The notes under the pieces were generated by a model, which was not told the origin of the DNA, searched no databases, and saw only the letters and a program-made list of their open reading frames with translations. The translations under genes and the position numbers were made by a program. From Candidatus Gallimonas intestinigallinarum (lineage in GTDB: Bacteria; Bacillota_A; Clostridia; Christensenellales; Borkfalkiaceae), in the NCBI GenBank assembly GCA_019116405.1, contig DXBS01000054.1, positions 1-26,024 on the forward strand: a stretch of DNA of 26,024 bases, read 5' to 3'. Of this stretch, positions 1 through 7,088 are shown piece after piece; the stretch's first letter is position 1, and every line of letters begins with the position of its first letter.

Positions 1-2
1 TG

Positions 3-422
3 GCCTCAATAGTGGGCAAGCGCTGCACGATCGGACCGTATGCGACGCTGCGTCCCATGAGCGTGGTCGGCGACGACGTGCGCATCGGCAGCTTTGTCGA
101 GTGCAAGAACGCGCGCATCGGCGACGGCACCAAGATCGCGCACCTCGCCTACGTCGGGGACGCGGAGCTGGGCGCGCGCGTCAACGTCGGGTGCGGCGTC
201 GTATTCGTCAATTTTGACGGCAGGCGCAAGTCTAAGAGCTATGTGGGCGACGGCGCGTTTCTGGGGAGCAACTGCAATCTTGTGGCGCCCGTTAAAGTGG
301 GCGCCGGCAGCTTTGTCGCGGCGGGGACGACGCTCACGCGCGATCTGGCGGACGGGGATTTCTGCATCGGGCGCAGCCGCGAGAGCATCAAGCGCCGCGG
401 CGCGGAAAAATATCTGACCTGA
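3..422 (+). CDS. glmU: GlmU C-terminal fragment (glucosamine-1-phosphate acetyltransferase domain), 5' truncated
   Basis: The reading frame is open to the left window edge, so only the last ~139 residues of the protein are visible. They form a left-handed beta-helix: hexapeptide repeats (IGPYAT, IGSFVE, IGDGTK, VGDAEL, VGAGSF) spaced as in GlmU. The stretch VNFDG followed by GSNCNLVAPV matches the acetyl-CoA/GlcN-1-P site region of that family. The family acetylates glucosamine-1-phosphate and then makes UDP-GlcNAc; the uridylyltransferase half lies outside the window. glmM and glmS follow on the same strand, so all three steps from fructose-6-phosphate to UDP-GlcNAc are clustered. An internal GTG at position 12 is not a likely start. 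A stand-alone acyltransferase of the same fold is the alternative, but the gene neighbours argue for GlmU. Confidence 0.88.
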   Translation, partial: ASIVGKRCTIGPYATLRPMSVVGDDVRIGSFVECKNARIGDGTKIAHLAYVGDAELGARVNVGCGVVFVNFDGRRKSKSYVGDGAFLGSNCNLVAPVKVGAGSFVAAGTTLTRDLADGDFCIGRSRESIKRRGAEKYLT

Positions 423-507
423 ACGGCGCAGCCCCAGCTCTGTCCGGCTGCACCAAATTTCCCTGCTCCGCATACGATGGCAATGCGCCGCGGCGCGGGG
501 AGGTGCT

Positions 508-1836
508 ATGAAGTATTTCGGTACGGACGGATTTCGCGGTCAGGCAAACGGGTCGCTCACCGCCATTCACGCCTTTCGGGTTGGCAGGTTTTTAGGGCGC
601 TATTATTCGCGGGGGAAGCGGGCGCGCATCGTCGTGGGCAAGGATACCCGCCTGTCCTCCTATACCTTTGAGTACGCCTTTGCAGCGGGTGCAACGGCGT
701 CGGGTGCGGACGTCTATCTCTTGCACGTTACCACGACGCCTTCGGTTGCCTACGTCGTGCGCACGGAGAACATGGACTGCGGCGTGATGATTTCCGCCAG
801 TCACAATCTGTTTGCAGACAACGGCATCAAGCTGTTCGGTGGCGACGGCGAAAAGCTGAGCGAGGACGTTCTGCAGCAGGTCGAGGATTATTTGGACGGC
901 GGCACGCTTCCGCTCGCGACGGGCGCGGACATCGGGCGGACGGTGGACTACGTCGCGGGCAGGAACCGCTATCTTGCCTACCTTTTATCCCTTCCCAAGA
1001 CTTCCCTGCGAGGTCTGCGCGTGGGGCTGGACTGCGCCAACGGCAGCGCGTGGGCGCTCGCCAAGACGGTGTTCGACGCCCTCGGCGCGCAGGTCTACCT
1101 CATCGGCGCGTCGCCCGACGGCACCAATATTAACGCGGGGTGCGGCTCCACCAAGCCCGCCGCGCTCGCGGAGCTCGTGCGGCTGCACTCCCTCGACGTC
1201 GGGTTTGCCTTTGACGGCGATGCCGACCGCTGCATCTGCGTCGACGAAATGGGCGGCATTGTGGACGGCGACGGCATTCTCTATGTCTGTGCAAGGCACA
1301 TGAAGGAGCGCGGCGAGCTGGGCGAGGGAGGCGTTGTCACCACAATCGTCTCCAACCTCGCGCTTGCCCGCGCCCTGGAGCGATCGGGTATCGTCGTGAC
1401 GCATGTGCAGGTGGGCGACAAGTATGTCGCTGAGGAGATGGCGGCGCGCGGGGCAATCCTGGGCGGCGAGCCTTCGGGGCATATCGTGTTCCGCAAATAT
1501 GCGGGGACGGGCGACGGTATCCTCACGGCGATCATGATCTCGGAGATCATGTTGGAGCGCAAGAGTCCCTTGTCCTGCCTGCTGCGCGGCTACAAGCCGT
1601 ACCCGCAGAGAAGAAGCGATGTCCCCTGCAAGAACGCCGCGCAGACATTGCAACAGGAGGGCGTCAGGCGCGCTGTCGAACGGGCAGAGCGGCTCTCAGG
1701 CGGGCGGGTCGTCGTGCGCCCGTCGGGGACGGAGCCCGTGCTGCGCATCCTGGCGGAGTGCGAGGATGAGAGCGCGGCAAGCGACGCCGTCGGCATCATC
1801 GAGCGCGCCGTTGTTTCCGCCGAGGAGGCGCTCTGA
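508..1836 (+). CDS. glmM: Phosphoglucosamine mutase GlmM
   Basis: The 442-residue protein has the usual GlmM length. It would interconvert glucosamine-6-phosphate and glucosamine-1-phosphate in the cytoplasm. It begins MKYFGTDGFRG, the family hallmark. The phosphoserine loop ISASHN has the active serine at about residue 98. The Mg-binding loop DGDADR is at 236-241, the sugar-recognition motif GEPSGH follows, and the phosphate-binding loop RPSGTEP is near the C-terminus. The residue after SASHN is leucine (NLFADNG) where most family members have proline. The ATG is preceded by GGGAGGTG at good spacing. The TGA stop overlaps the glmS ATG by one base (TGATG), which indicates translational coupling. 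Confidence 0.96.
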   Translation: MKYFGTDGFRGQANGSLTAIHAFRVGRFLGRYYSRGKRARIVVGKDTRLSSYTFEYAFAAGATASGADVYLLHVTTTPSVAYVVRTENMDCGVMISASHNLFADNGIKLFGGDGEKLSEDVLQQVEDYLDGGTLPLATGADIGRTVDYVAGRNRYLAYLLSLPKTSLRGLRVGLDCANGSAWALAKTVFDALGAQVYLIGASPDGTNINAGCGSTKPAALAELVRLHSLDVGFAFDGDADRCICVDEMGGIVDGDGILYVCARHMKERGELGEGGVVTTIVSNLALARALERSGIVVTHVQVGDKYVAEEMAARGAILGGEPSGHIVFRKYAGTGDGILTAIMISEIMLERKSPLSCLLRGYKPYPQRRSDVPCKNAAQTLQQEGVRRAVERAERLSGGRVVVRPSGTEPVLRILAECEDESAASDAVGIIERAVVSAEEAL

Positions 1837-3605
1837 TGTGCGGCATCGTCGGCTATATCGGCAGACGGCGCGCCGCGCCCATCCTCATCGACGGGCTGAA
1901 AAAACTGGAGTACCGCGGCTACGACTCGGCTGGAATTGCCGTCCTTTCCGGGGGGAAGATGGCGATCGTAAAGCGCCGCGGCAGGGTCGCGGCGCTTGAA
2001 AAAGCGTTAGAGCTTCCCGGGACGATCGGGATCGGGCATACGCGCTGGGCGACCCACGGCGCGCCGAGCGAGCGAAATGCCCACCCGCATTGCTACGGAA
2101 AGATCGCTGTCGCGCACAACGGCATCATCGAAAATGCGGCAGGGCTGCGCGCGGCGTGTGAGGCGCGCGGAGAGCTGTTTGTCTCCGAAACGGACAGCGA
2201 AGTCGCAGCGCATATGATTGCTCATTATTTTGAAAAAGAGGGCGACTTGCTGCAAGCGGTGCATCTTGCGGCGGGGGAGCTTGTCGGCTCCTTTGCACTT
2301 GCCGTGCTCGCCGAGGGGGAAGAGGAGATCGTCTGTGCGCGCAGGGCAAGCCCGCTGATCGTAGCTATGGGGGAGGGAGAGGGGTTTGTCGCAAGCGATA
2401 TTCCTGCGCTTGCGGCAAAGGGGCGGCGCGCCTATGTACTCGAGGACGGCGAATTTGCCAAATTGACGCGGGAAACTGTGCAGATTTTCGGTGCAGATTT
2501 GGCGCTCAGATCGCGTGAGCCGTTCATTTTGGAGGAAGCGGAGCTCGCGCCTGAAAAGGGAATCTTTGCTCACTTCATGCGCAAGGAGATCGAAGAAGTC
2601 CCCGATGCCATTCAAAACTCGCTGTTTTTGCCGGAAAGAGTGCAAAATACGGGCATTTACGAAGTATTATGTCAGACATATTACTTCGATATTGTTGCCT
2701 GCGGGACGGCATATCACAGCGGATTGTGTTTTGCCTATGCCGCAGAGCGGCTCCTGCGCGTGCCGACGCGCGTGCATATCGCCAGTGAATACCGCTATGC
2801 GGATCCCATCGTCCCGCGCGGCACGCTGACCATCGCCGTGAGCCAGAGCGGAGAGACGGCAGATACGCTTGCGGCGGCGCGGCTTGCGCAGGAGCGCGGC
2901 TCCAAGGTGCTTGCAATCACCAATGTGGCGCACGCTTCCCTGTCACGCCTCGCGGATTTTACCATCTTCACGGGCGCGGGCAGGGAGGTTGCCGTCGCCG
3001 CGACCAAGAGCTTCCACGCCCAACTCGCATCGCTCTATTCTCTGCTTGTTGTCCTTGCGAGATGCAGATATACTTCCGTTCCGCCGCTTGTGCAATTTTC
3101 CGGTCTTGCACGCGAAGTAATTCAAAAAAGTGAGTGCGTCGCAGGCTGGACACCTTACTTTCTCGGCTCCAGGAGTGTGTTCTTTGTGGGGCGCGGGGTC
3201 GATCGGTGCGCCGCGATGGAAGGCAGCCTCAAGCTCAAGGAGATCACCTATCTCCCGAGTGAGGGCTATGCGGCGGGGGAGTTGAAGCACGGCACGCTCG
3301 CTTTGGTCGACGGCAGGACGCCCGTCGTTGCGATTATCACCGATGTGCAGCTCGCCGACAAGACGATGAACGCCGTGCACGAGGTCTACGCCCGCGGGGC
3401 GAATGTATTTCTTATCTCCTGCTTTCCCGAACTTTGTTCGCAGCGGGAGGTGACGGCGTCCGTGTGCATCCCTGCGTGTCCACCCGCGTTCTCGCCCATG
3501 CTCTCGGTGATTCCGCTGCAGATGCTCGCCTATCACGTCTCGCTTGCAGTCGGCAATGATCCCGATAAGCCGCGCAACCTTGCCAAGAGCGTGACGGTCG
3601 AATAG
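1836..3605 (+). CDS. glmS: Glutamine--fructose-6-phosphate aminotransferase (isomerizing) GlmS
   Basis: The 589-residue enzyme makes glucosamine-6-phosphate from fructose-6-phosphate and glutamine. The mature N-terminus would be CGIVGYIG, with the nucleophilic cysteine of class II (Ntn-type) glutaminases. HTRWATHG and NAHPH follow in the glutaminase domain. The isomerase half has two SIS domains: ACGTAYHSG, then SQSGETADT and ATKSFHAQL in the first, with the second toward the C-terminus. The end, DKPRNLAKSVTVE, is the family signature carrying the catalytic lysine. The domain linker at about residues 276-285 is encoded by an AT-rich near-palindrome (2661-2687) and reads EVLCQTYYFD, unlike the usual linker (see findings). 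No room exists upstream for a glmS ribozyme because the start overlaps glmM. Confidence 0.96.
   Translation: MCGIVGYIGRRRAAPILIDGLKKLEYRGYDSAGIAVLSGGKMAIVKRRGRVAALEKALELPGTIGIGHTRWATHGAPSERNAHPHCYGKIAVAHNGIIENAAGLRAACEARGELFVSETDSEVAAHMIAHYFEKEGDLLQAVHLAAGELVGSFALAVLAEGEEEIVCARRASPLIVAMGEGEGFVASDIPALAAKGRRAYVLEDGEFAKLTRETVQIFGADLALRSREPFILEEAELAPEKGIFAHFMRKEIEEVPDAIQNSLFLPERVQNTGIYEVLCQTYYFDIVACGTAYHSGLCFAYAAERLLRVPTRVHIASEYRYADPIVPRGTLTIAVSQSGETADTLAAARLAQERGSKVLAITNVAHASLSRLADFTIFTGAGREVAVAATKSFHAQLASLYSLLVVLARCRYTSVPPLVQFSGLAREVIQKSECVAGWTPYFLGSRSVFFVGRGVDRCAAMEGSLKLKEITYLPSEGYAAGELKHGTLALVDGRTPVVAIITDVQLADKTMNAVHEVYARGANVFLISCFPELCSQREVTASVCIPACPPAFSPMLSVIPLQMLAYHVSLAVGNDPDKPRNLAKSVTVE
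2661..2687. repeat. 27-bp near-perfect palindrome inside glmS
   Basis: The arms GAAGTA and TACTTC flank a core, TATGTCAGACATA, that is itself a perfect palindrome around a central A; only one position per arm mismatches. It is AT-rich in an otherwise GC-rich gene and falls in the linker between the two GlmS catalytic domains. The same 13-base core recurs at 12153-12165. Confidence 0.6.
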
Positions 3606-3678
3606 CAGCGAGAAGTGCGCGCGGTATGAAATGGGGCGGCATAAGCAGGGGGGAATCCGGGACGATCGCGCCCGCAAA

Positions 3679-3706
3679 AAAGAGGCTGCCGTCGGCAAGC
3701 CTCTTT
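3679..3706. terminator. Bidirectional terminator between glmS and the AraC-type gene
   Basis: The sequence forms a stem AAAGAGGC-TGCC, loop GTC, GGCA-(A)-GCCTCTTT with one bulged A. On the minus strand the stem is followed by six T residues, an ideal terminator for the regulator gene. On the plus strand TACACTTTTAT follows, so it can also end the glm transcript. Its position between two convergent genes fits a shared terminator. Confidence 0.8.
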
Positions 3707-3724
3707 ACACTTTTATATGTTTCT

Positions 3725-4597
3725 TTAATCGCAGCTCTCGATGAGGACGCAGTCGTACAGAGTGGGATCGAATGCCTTGTTACTCGGGTAGGAGTACTGT
3801 TCGCTCAGGACAAACTCTTTCGGCAGCCGGGAGGGCGCGCTGCCCGTAAATTCTCTGAAGATGCGGTTGAAGCTGCGGATGGTCGTAAAGCCGCATTGCT
3901 CCGAGATCTCCGTCATTGTCAGATTTTTGCCTGAGTGGAGGAGCCTGACCGCATGATCGGTTCGCACATAATTTAAGTACTGCGAAAATGTGGTTCCCGT
4001 CATCGCCTTGAAATATCTTGAAAAATAGGCGTCGCTCATCCCCATGGAGGAGACGGCCTCCTCATAGGAGTACTCCGCGTACCGCTCCTGAATGTCCTCT
4101 AGCAGTTTTTTGAATGCCTCTTCCGTCCTGTCGCTCTCGATGCGGTGCACGAGCTGTTCGCCGCGGAACACCTCGATCATCATTTCCCGTACCGCGCAGT
4201 GCGCCTCCTCGCCGTAGAAGGGCTGACGGGCGCGCAGGATGTCGTAAAGCCGCCTATAGTATTGCGGGATCGGGTAGTGGTTGTACAGCTTGGGGCAGGA
4301 GAGCTGGTATTGCTCCAAAAAGGGGCGGACAATGTTGTAGTCAAAGAGGATCGCAATGAGCACGGTATCGGGCTCGCATGCGCGCTGGTAGTGCAGCTGT
4401 CCGCTGTCGGTGAACAGCGCGTCGCCCTCGCACAGGTGATGCTTCTTTTTTTCGCAGAACACGTCGATGGAGCCGTGCTCCACATAGATAAATTCGCAGT
4501 CATAGTGCCAGTGCAGAAGATTGTGCGAGTTGCGGTATTTTCCGACCCACACCTTCGCGCCTTCCGGATATTTCCAGATTTCCCGCTTTGCGATCAT
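3725..4597 (-). CDS. AraC family transcriptional regulator with N-terminal cupin
   Basis: The 290-residue protein has an N-terminal cupin-like sensor domain. HWHYDCEFIYVEHG and EGDALFTDSGQLH (about residues 29-70) carry the typical His/Glu metal- or ligand-pocket pattern. The C-terminal AraC DNA-binding domain (about 185-285) has two helix-turn-helix units: YSYEEAVSSMGMSDAYFSRYFK, and ISEQCGFTTIRSFNRIFREFTG with the second signature helix. The ATG is preceded by GAGGGG. The gene lies alone with its own promoter (4619-4647) and ends at a terminator. The next minus-strand genes upstream encode a nitroreductase and an aldo/keto reductase. A shared 12-mer in the promoters suggests this protein may control them (inference). 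The effector is unknown; cupin-AraC proteins often respond to sugars. Confidence 0.93.
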   Translation of the reverse strand: MIAKREIWKYPEGAKVWVGKYRNSHNLLHWHYDCEFIYVEHGSIDVFCEKKKHHLCEGDALFTDSGQLHYQRACEPDTVLIAILFDYNIVRPFLEQYQLSCPKLYNHYPIPQYYRRLYDILRARQPFYGEEAHCAVREMMIEVFRGEQLVHRIESDRTEEAFKKLLEDIQERYAEYSYEEAVSSMGMSDAYFSRYFKAMTGTTFSQYLNYVRTDHAVRLLHSGKNLTMTEISEQCGFTTIRSFNRIFREFTGSAPSRLPKEFVLSEQYSYPSNKAFDPTLYDCVLIESCD

Positions 4598-4618
4598 TGT
4601 TTTCCCCTCGTTTATTTC

Positions 4619-4647
4619 ATCATAAATTGAAATGTTTCAAGTGTCAA
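4619..4647 (-). promoter_or_regulatory. Promoter of the AraC-type gene with palindrome in the spacer
   Basis: On the minus strand, -35 TTGACA (4647-4642) and -10 TATGAT (4624-4619) are 17 bp apart. The spacer contains TTGAAATGTTTCAA (4627-4640, plus-strand sense), a 6-2-6 inverted repeat, well placed for a repressor site. The transcript would begin about 15 nt before the ATG. Confidence 0.8.
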
Positions 4648-4690
4648 GCGAAAAATGTCAATAATTGTCTACAACGCGACAATACGTTAC

Positions 4691-4719
4691 TTGCGGAATA
4701 TGTCGATTTTCGCTATAAT
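4691..4719 (+). promoter_or_regulatory. Plus-strand promoter without a downstream gene
   Basis: TTGCGG (4691-4696) and a consensus TATAAT (4714-4719) are separated by exactly 17 bp. Transcription would run to the right, into a region with no plus-strand gene before it meets the minus-strand nitroreductase. Confidence 0.5.
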
Positions 4720-4725
4720 ATTTAT

Positions 4726-4862
4726 CGGAAACAGGGAGAACGGCGTATCTGATTTTGAGGCCAAACTTTTTACCGACACCCTGTTTGAAACAGCTTATAC
4801 ATAATCCCCCTATAATTTGGCAACAAGGCGATAGTTTTTATCGCCTTATTGTCATATTTTTA
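4726..4862 (+). ncRNA. Candidate small RNA (promoter, inverted repeats, terminator-like end)
   Basis: The interval begins where the 4691-4719 promoter should start transcription. It ends after a hairpin with a 9-bp stem (AAGGCGATA/TATCGCCTT, 4825-4847) and a T-rich tail. Inside, AAACAGGG (4729-4736) pairs with CCCTGTTT (4779-4786). The second arm can alternatively pair with AAACAG at 4788-4793, so two structures compete. I recognise no known RNA family. Confidence 0.3.
4825..4862 (+). terminator. Terminator-like hairpin
   Basis: A perfect 9-bp stem, AAGGCGATA (4825-4833) with loop GTTTT and TATCGCCTT (4839-4847), is followed by ATTGTCATATTTTT. The distance between stem and T run is longer than usual, so efficiency is uncertain. 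Confidence 0.45.
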
Positions 4863-4948
4863 GAGATCGTGCACGCTTGCAGCCGCTCATATGCTGCTGC
4901 GCGCGGCAAAGGGGTGCTGTTCTGAGAAGTATTGCAATATATGTCCGT

Positions 4949-4977
4949 CAGCCGTTGGCGCAGCGCGCCGACGGCTG
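4949..4977. terminator. Hairpin beyond the nitroreductase stop
   Basis: CAGCCGT (4949-4955) pairs with ACGGCTG (4971-4977), then a G-T pair, then GGCGC/GCGCC around the loop AGC: 13 pairs in all. It lies 16-44 nt past the end of the minus-strand nitroreductase gene. It lacks a T run on the minus strand, so it may protect the transcript's 3' end rather than terminate on its own. Confidence 0.5.
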
Positions 4978-4992
4978 AGACAATTTTATCGT

Positions 4993-5517
4993 TCAGTAGA
5001 GATAATCGACCTTTGTCACGTCGTTTTTGGGGATTTCGCGCGGCTCGGTCGGACTAAGGGCGTAGCCGACTGCGACGCTCGCAACGGGCGTAAATCCTGC
5101 GGGGATTTTGGCGAGCGACAGGAAGTCTGCGTCCTTGGCGGCGTCCGCAATGATGCCGCGCACATACAGGTTGGCAAGTCCTAAGTCGGTCGCGGCGAGC
5201 AGCATGTTTTCGATGAGGCAGGATGCATTGAGCGCGCCGATCTCGCCCTTCAAAGAGGTGGAGACGACGATCAGCACGGGCGCGCCGTGCAGGGGATCCG
5301 CCTTTTCGTCGCCTGTCGCTTTGACGGCAAGCGTGCGGAGATAGTCGAGGATATATGGATTTTTGATGACGGTGAGATGCAGCGTTTCATAGCGGTGCAT
5401 GCCCACGGGCGCGTACAGCGCCGCGTCGACAATGCTTTTGACTGCCCCGTCGGGGACGGGACGGGAATCGAAGCTGCGCGTCGAGACGCGCGTTTTCAGA
5501 ACGTCTGTAAATTGCAT
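4993..5517 (-). CDS. Nitroreductase family protein
   Basis: The 174-residue protein belongs to the FMN-dependent nitroreductase family. RVSTRSFDSRPVP near the N-terminus is the usual R-x-S-x-R-x-F start. APVGMHRYETLHLTVIKNP follows, then the central helix IGALNASCLIENMLLAATDLGLANLYV, and a C-terminal strand with VASVAVGYALSPTEPR. Such enzymes reduce nitro compounds, quinones or flavins with NAD(P)H. The ATG at 5517 is chosen because CGGAGGAAATTT sits directly before it; an upstream extension in the same frame has no such site and overlaps the aldo/keto reductase. It lies 58 bp downstream of that gene on the same strand, so the two probably form an operon. Length is at the short end for the family. 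Confidence 0.9.
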   Translation of the reverse strand: MQFTDVLKTRVSTRSFDSRPVPDGAVKSIVDAALYAPVGMHRYETLHLTVIKNPYILDYLRTLAVKATGDEKADPLHGAPVLIVVSTSLKGEIGALNASCLIENMLLAATDLGLANLYVRGIIADAAKDADFLSLAKIPAGFTPVASVAVGYALSPTEPREIPKNDVTKVDYLY

Positions 5518-5575
5518 AAATTTCCTCCGTAATCGATGGTTTTTTGAAACGTGAGAGGGAGAGAGTCGCTGTATG

Positions 5576-6550
5576 TCAGCCGATCCTGCGCACAAAGGGG
5601 TGATAGTCGAGGATGCGTTCGATCTCCGCAAGCGCGTCGTCGGGGATGGTGTACCCGCTCGCCGCGACGTTCGCCTCCAGCTGGGAAGGCTTGCTCGCAC
5701 CCGTGATGACCGAACTTACTTCCTTTCTGCGCAGGATCCACGCAAGTGCCAGCACGGAGAGGGGGATCCCCAGGCCCTCTGCGACCTTCAAAAGCCCTTC
5801 GACTTTGTCCAGATTGTCGTCCGTCAAGAGGTTGTTGATCTGTCTGTCTGCCTGCCAGGTTGCGCGTGAGCCCGCGGGCAGGGGCTGGCCCTTGCGGTAC
5901 TTGCCCGTCAGAAGTCCCTGCGCGAGCGGCGAGAAGGGCACGATGCCCACGCCGTTCTTTTCGCAGATGCCCATGATCTCGTCCTCGATGTACCGATCCG
6001 CCATGTTGTACTGCGGCTGGATGACGGAGAGGGGGCGCAGGTGGTTTTCGCGGACGACGGCGAGCGCCTCGGTGATCTGCACGGGCGACCATTCGGACAC
6101 GCCGTAGTAGAGAATCTTGCCTGCCGCGACCATGTCGGAGAGCACCTGCATAGTCTCCTCGATGGGCGTAGTGGGGTCAAAGCGGTGGCAAAAGTACAGG
6201 TCGATATAGTCCAGTTTCATGTTGTTGAGCGTCTTATCGAGCTGTTCGATGATGTGTTTTCTGGAAAGTCCCCAGTCGTTGGCGCCCGGTCCCATCGGGA
6301 AAAATACCTTGGAGGACACGACGAATTCGTTTCTTGCGTGCCGGGCAAGCGCCTTGCCGAAGAAGCGTTCTGCCGCACCGCCCGAGTAGGCGTCGGCGCA
6401 GTCAAAGAAGTTGACGCCCAGATCGAATGCGCGGTTGACGGTCTCCAGCGCCGTCTGCTCCGCCTGCGTGCCTGCGAGGTCGGTGACCCAGCTGCCGAGT
6501 GCGACTTCGCTGAGTTTGAGACCCCATTTTCCGAGATTTCTGTACTTCAT
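5576..6550 (-). CDS. Aldo/keto reductase
   Basis: The 324-residue NADPH-dependent reductase has the (beta/alpha)8 pattern of the family. The catalytic tetrad is visible: Asp and Tyr in NFFDCADAYSGG, Lys in VVSSKVF, His in DLYFCHRFD. Later motifs VIQPQYNMADR and GIVPFSPLAQGLLTGKY, then a C-terminal cofactor region with ITGASKPSQLEAN, resemble the potassium-channel-beta-like subgroup. The ATG at 6550 is preferred over two upstream Met codons because AGGAGG lies six bases before it; the nearer upstream ATG directly abuts the AGGAGG. The substrate is unknown. The gene is transcribed divergently from mrnC and is probably cotranscribed with the nitroreductase. Confidence 0.95.
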   Translation of the reverse strand: MKYRNLGKWGLKLSEVALGSWVTDLAGTQAEQTALETVNRAFDLGVNFFDCADAYSGGAAERFFGKALARHARNEFVVSSKVFFPMGPGANDWGLSRKHIIEQLDKTLNNMKLDYIDLYFCHRFDPTTPIEETMQVLSDMVAAGKILYYGVSEWSPVQITEALAVVRENHLRPLSVIQPQYNMADRYIEDEIMGICEKNGVGIVPFSPLAQGLLTGKYRKGQPLPAGSRATWQADRQINNLLTDDNLDKVEGLLKVAEGLGIPLSVLALAWILRRKEVSSVITGASKPSQLEANVAASGYTIPDDALAEIERILDYHPFVRRIG

Positions 6551-6588
6551 GATCATCCTCCTGAATGCGGTCAAATTATTTCATCATG

Positions 6589-6617
6589 ATTATATCGGAA
6601 ACGCGCGGAAATTGCAA
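6589..6617 (-). promoter_or_regulatory. Promoter of the aldo/keto reductase gene
   Basis: On the minus strand, -35 TTGCAA (6617-6612) and -10 TATAAT (6594-6589) are 17 bp apart. The 12-mer TTATTTCATCAT (plus-strand sense, 6576-6587) lies just downstream of the -10. It is identical to one at 4612-4623 in the regulator's promoter. Confidence 0.8.
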
Positions 6618-6656
6618 CCCCCGCGGCGGATTTTTTGGCGGAAATTCCCTGAACGC

Positions 6657-6685
6657 TTGTCAATCACCTGAAAATGTGGTATAAT
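6657..6685 (+). promoter_or_regulatory. Promoter of the mrnC-rlmB-sigH-dnaX block
   Basis: TTGTCA (6657-6662) and TATAAT (6680-6685) are 17 bp apart. Transcription should start near 6692, right at the first ATG of mrnC (6693). The mRNA is therefore leaderless, or translation starts at the second Met (6738). Confidence 0.8.
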
Positions 6686-6692
6686 TATTGCA

Positions 6693-7088
6693 ATGACAAC
6701 GATCACTTCGCACATTCCCCCGGAGCGGGCAAAACAGATGAATCCCGTCGTCCTCGCCTTTGTCGGGGACGCGGTCTATACGTTATGCGTGCGCGAGGCG
6801 CTCGCGCTCGAGAGCGGAGAAAAGACGGGTGCGCTCAACAAGCGCGCGTCCGAGAAGGTCTCCGCGCACGGACAGAGCGAGAGTCTTGCGCGCATCCTGC
6901 CCATGCTCACCGAGGAGGAAGCGGACATCTTCCGCCGCGGCAGGAACGCCAAAAAGCCCACCAAGAGCAAGAATGCGACGGTGGGCGAATATGTGCGCTC
7001 GACGGGCTTTGAAGCGCTCATCGGGTACCTGTACCTGACGGGGCAGACGGAGCGGATGGAACAGTTATTTTTCGGAGAAAATGTATGA
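6693..7088 (+). CDS. mrnC: Mini-ribonuclease III (Mini-III)
   Basis: The 131-residue protein is a Mini-III RNase, an RNase III catalytic domain without the double-stranded-RNA-binding domain. In Bacillus it matures 23S rRNA ends. NPVVLAFVGDAVYTL carries the catalytic Asp of the first signature. YVRSTGFEALIGYLYL carries the distal acidic residue, and KSKNATV lies between. The start is uncertain. ATG 6693 coincides with the expected transcription start and has no ribosome site. ATG 6738 (Met16, directly before NPVVLA) has a G-rich site, GGAGCGGG, 8-12 bases upstream. The stop overlaps rlmB by four bases (ATGA). The gene order mrnC-rlmB-sigH is as in other Firmicutes. Confidence 0.92.
   Translation: MTTITSHIPPERAKQMNPVVLAFVGDAVYTLCVREALALESGEKTGALNKRASEKVSAHGQSESLARILPMLTEEEADIFRRGRNAKKPTKSKNATVGEYVRSTGFEALIGYLYLTGQTERMEQLFFGENV

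Larger units (their letters stand above)
4598..4992. other. Noncoding interval between the AraC-type gene and the nitroreductase gene
   Basis: This 395-bp stretch has no credible protein gene. From left to right it holds the regulator's promoter and operator-like palindrome (4619-4647), a plus-strand promoter (4691-4719), inverted repeats (4729-4793), a hairpin followed by a T-rich run (4825-4862), and a 13-bp hairpin next to the nitroreductase stop (4949-4977). The plus-strand promoter does not face any gene, because everything nearby is on the minus strand. Confidence 0.8.

Noticed and set aside
1750..1836. glmS ribozyme, looked for upstream of glmS.
   Set aside because: The glmM stop overlaps the glmS start, leaving no untranslated leader for the ribozyme.
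4785..4816. Second possible plus-strand promoter, TTGAAA (4785-4790) with TATAAT (4811-4816).
   Set aside because: The spacer would be 20 bp, too long for a standard promoter; the TTGAAA also belongs to the inverted repeat.
4891..5184. Plus-strand frame of 97 codons next to the nitroreductase stop.
   Set aside because: It has no ribosome site, and most of it is antisense to the nitroreductase.
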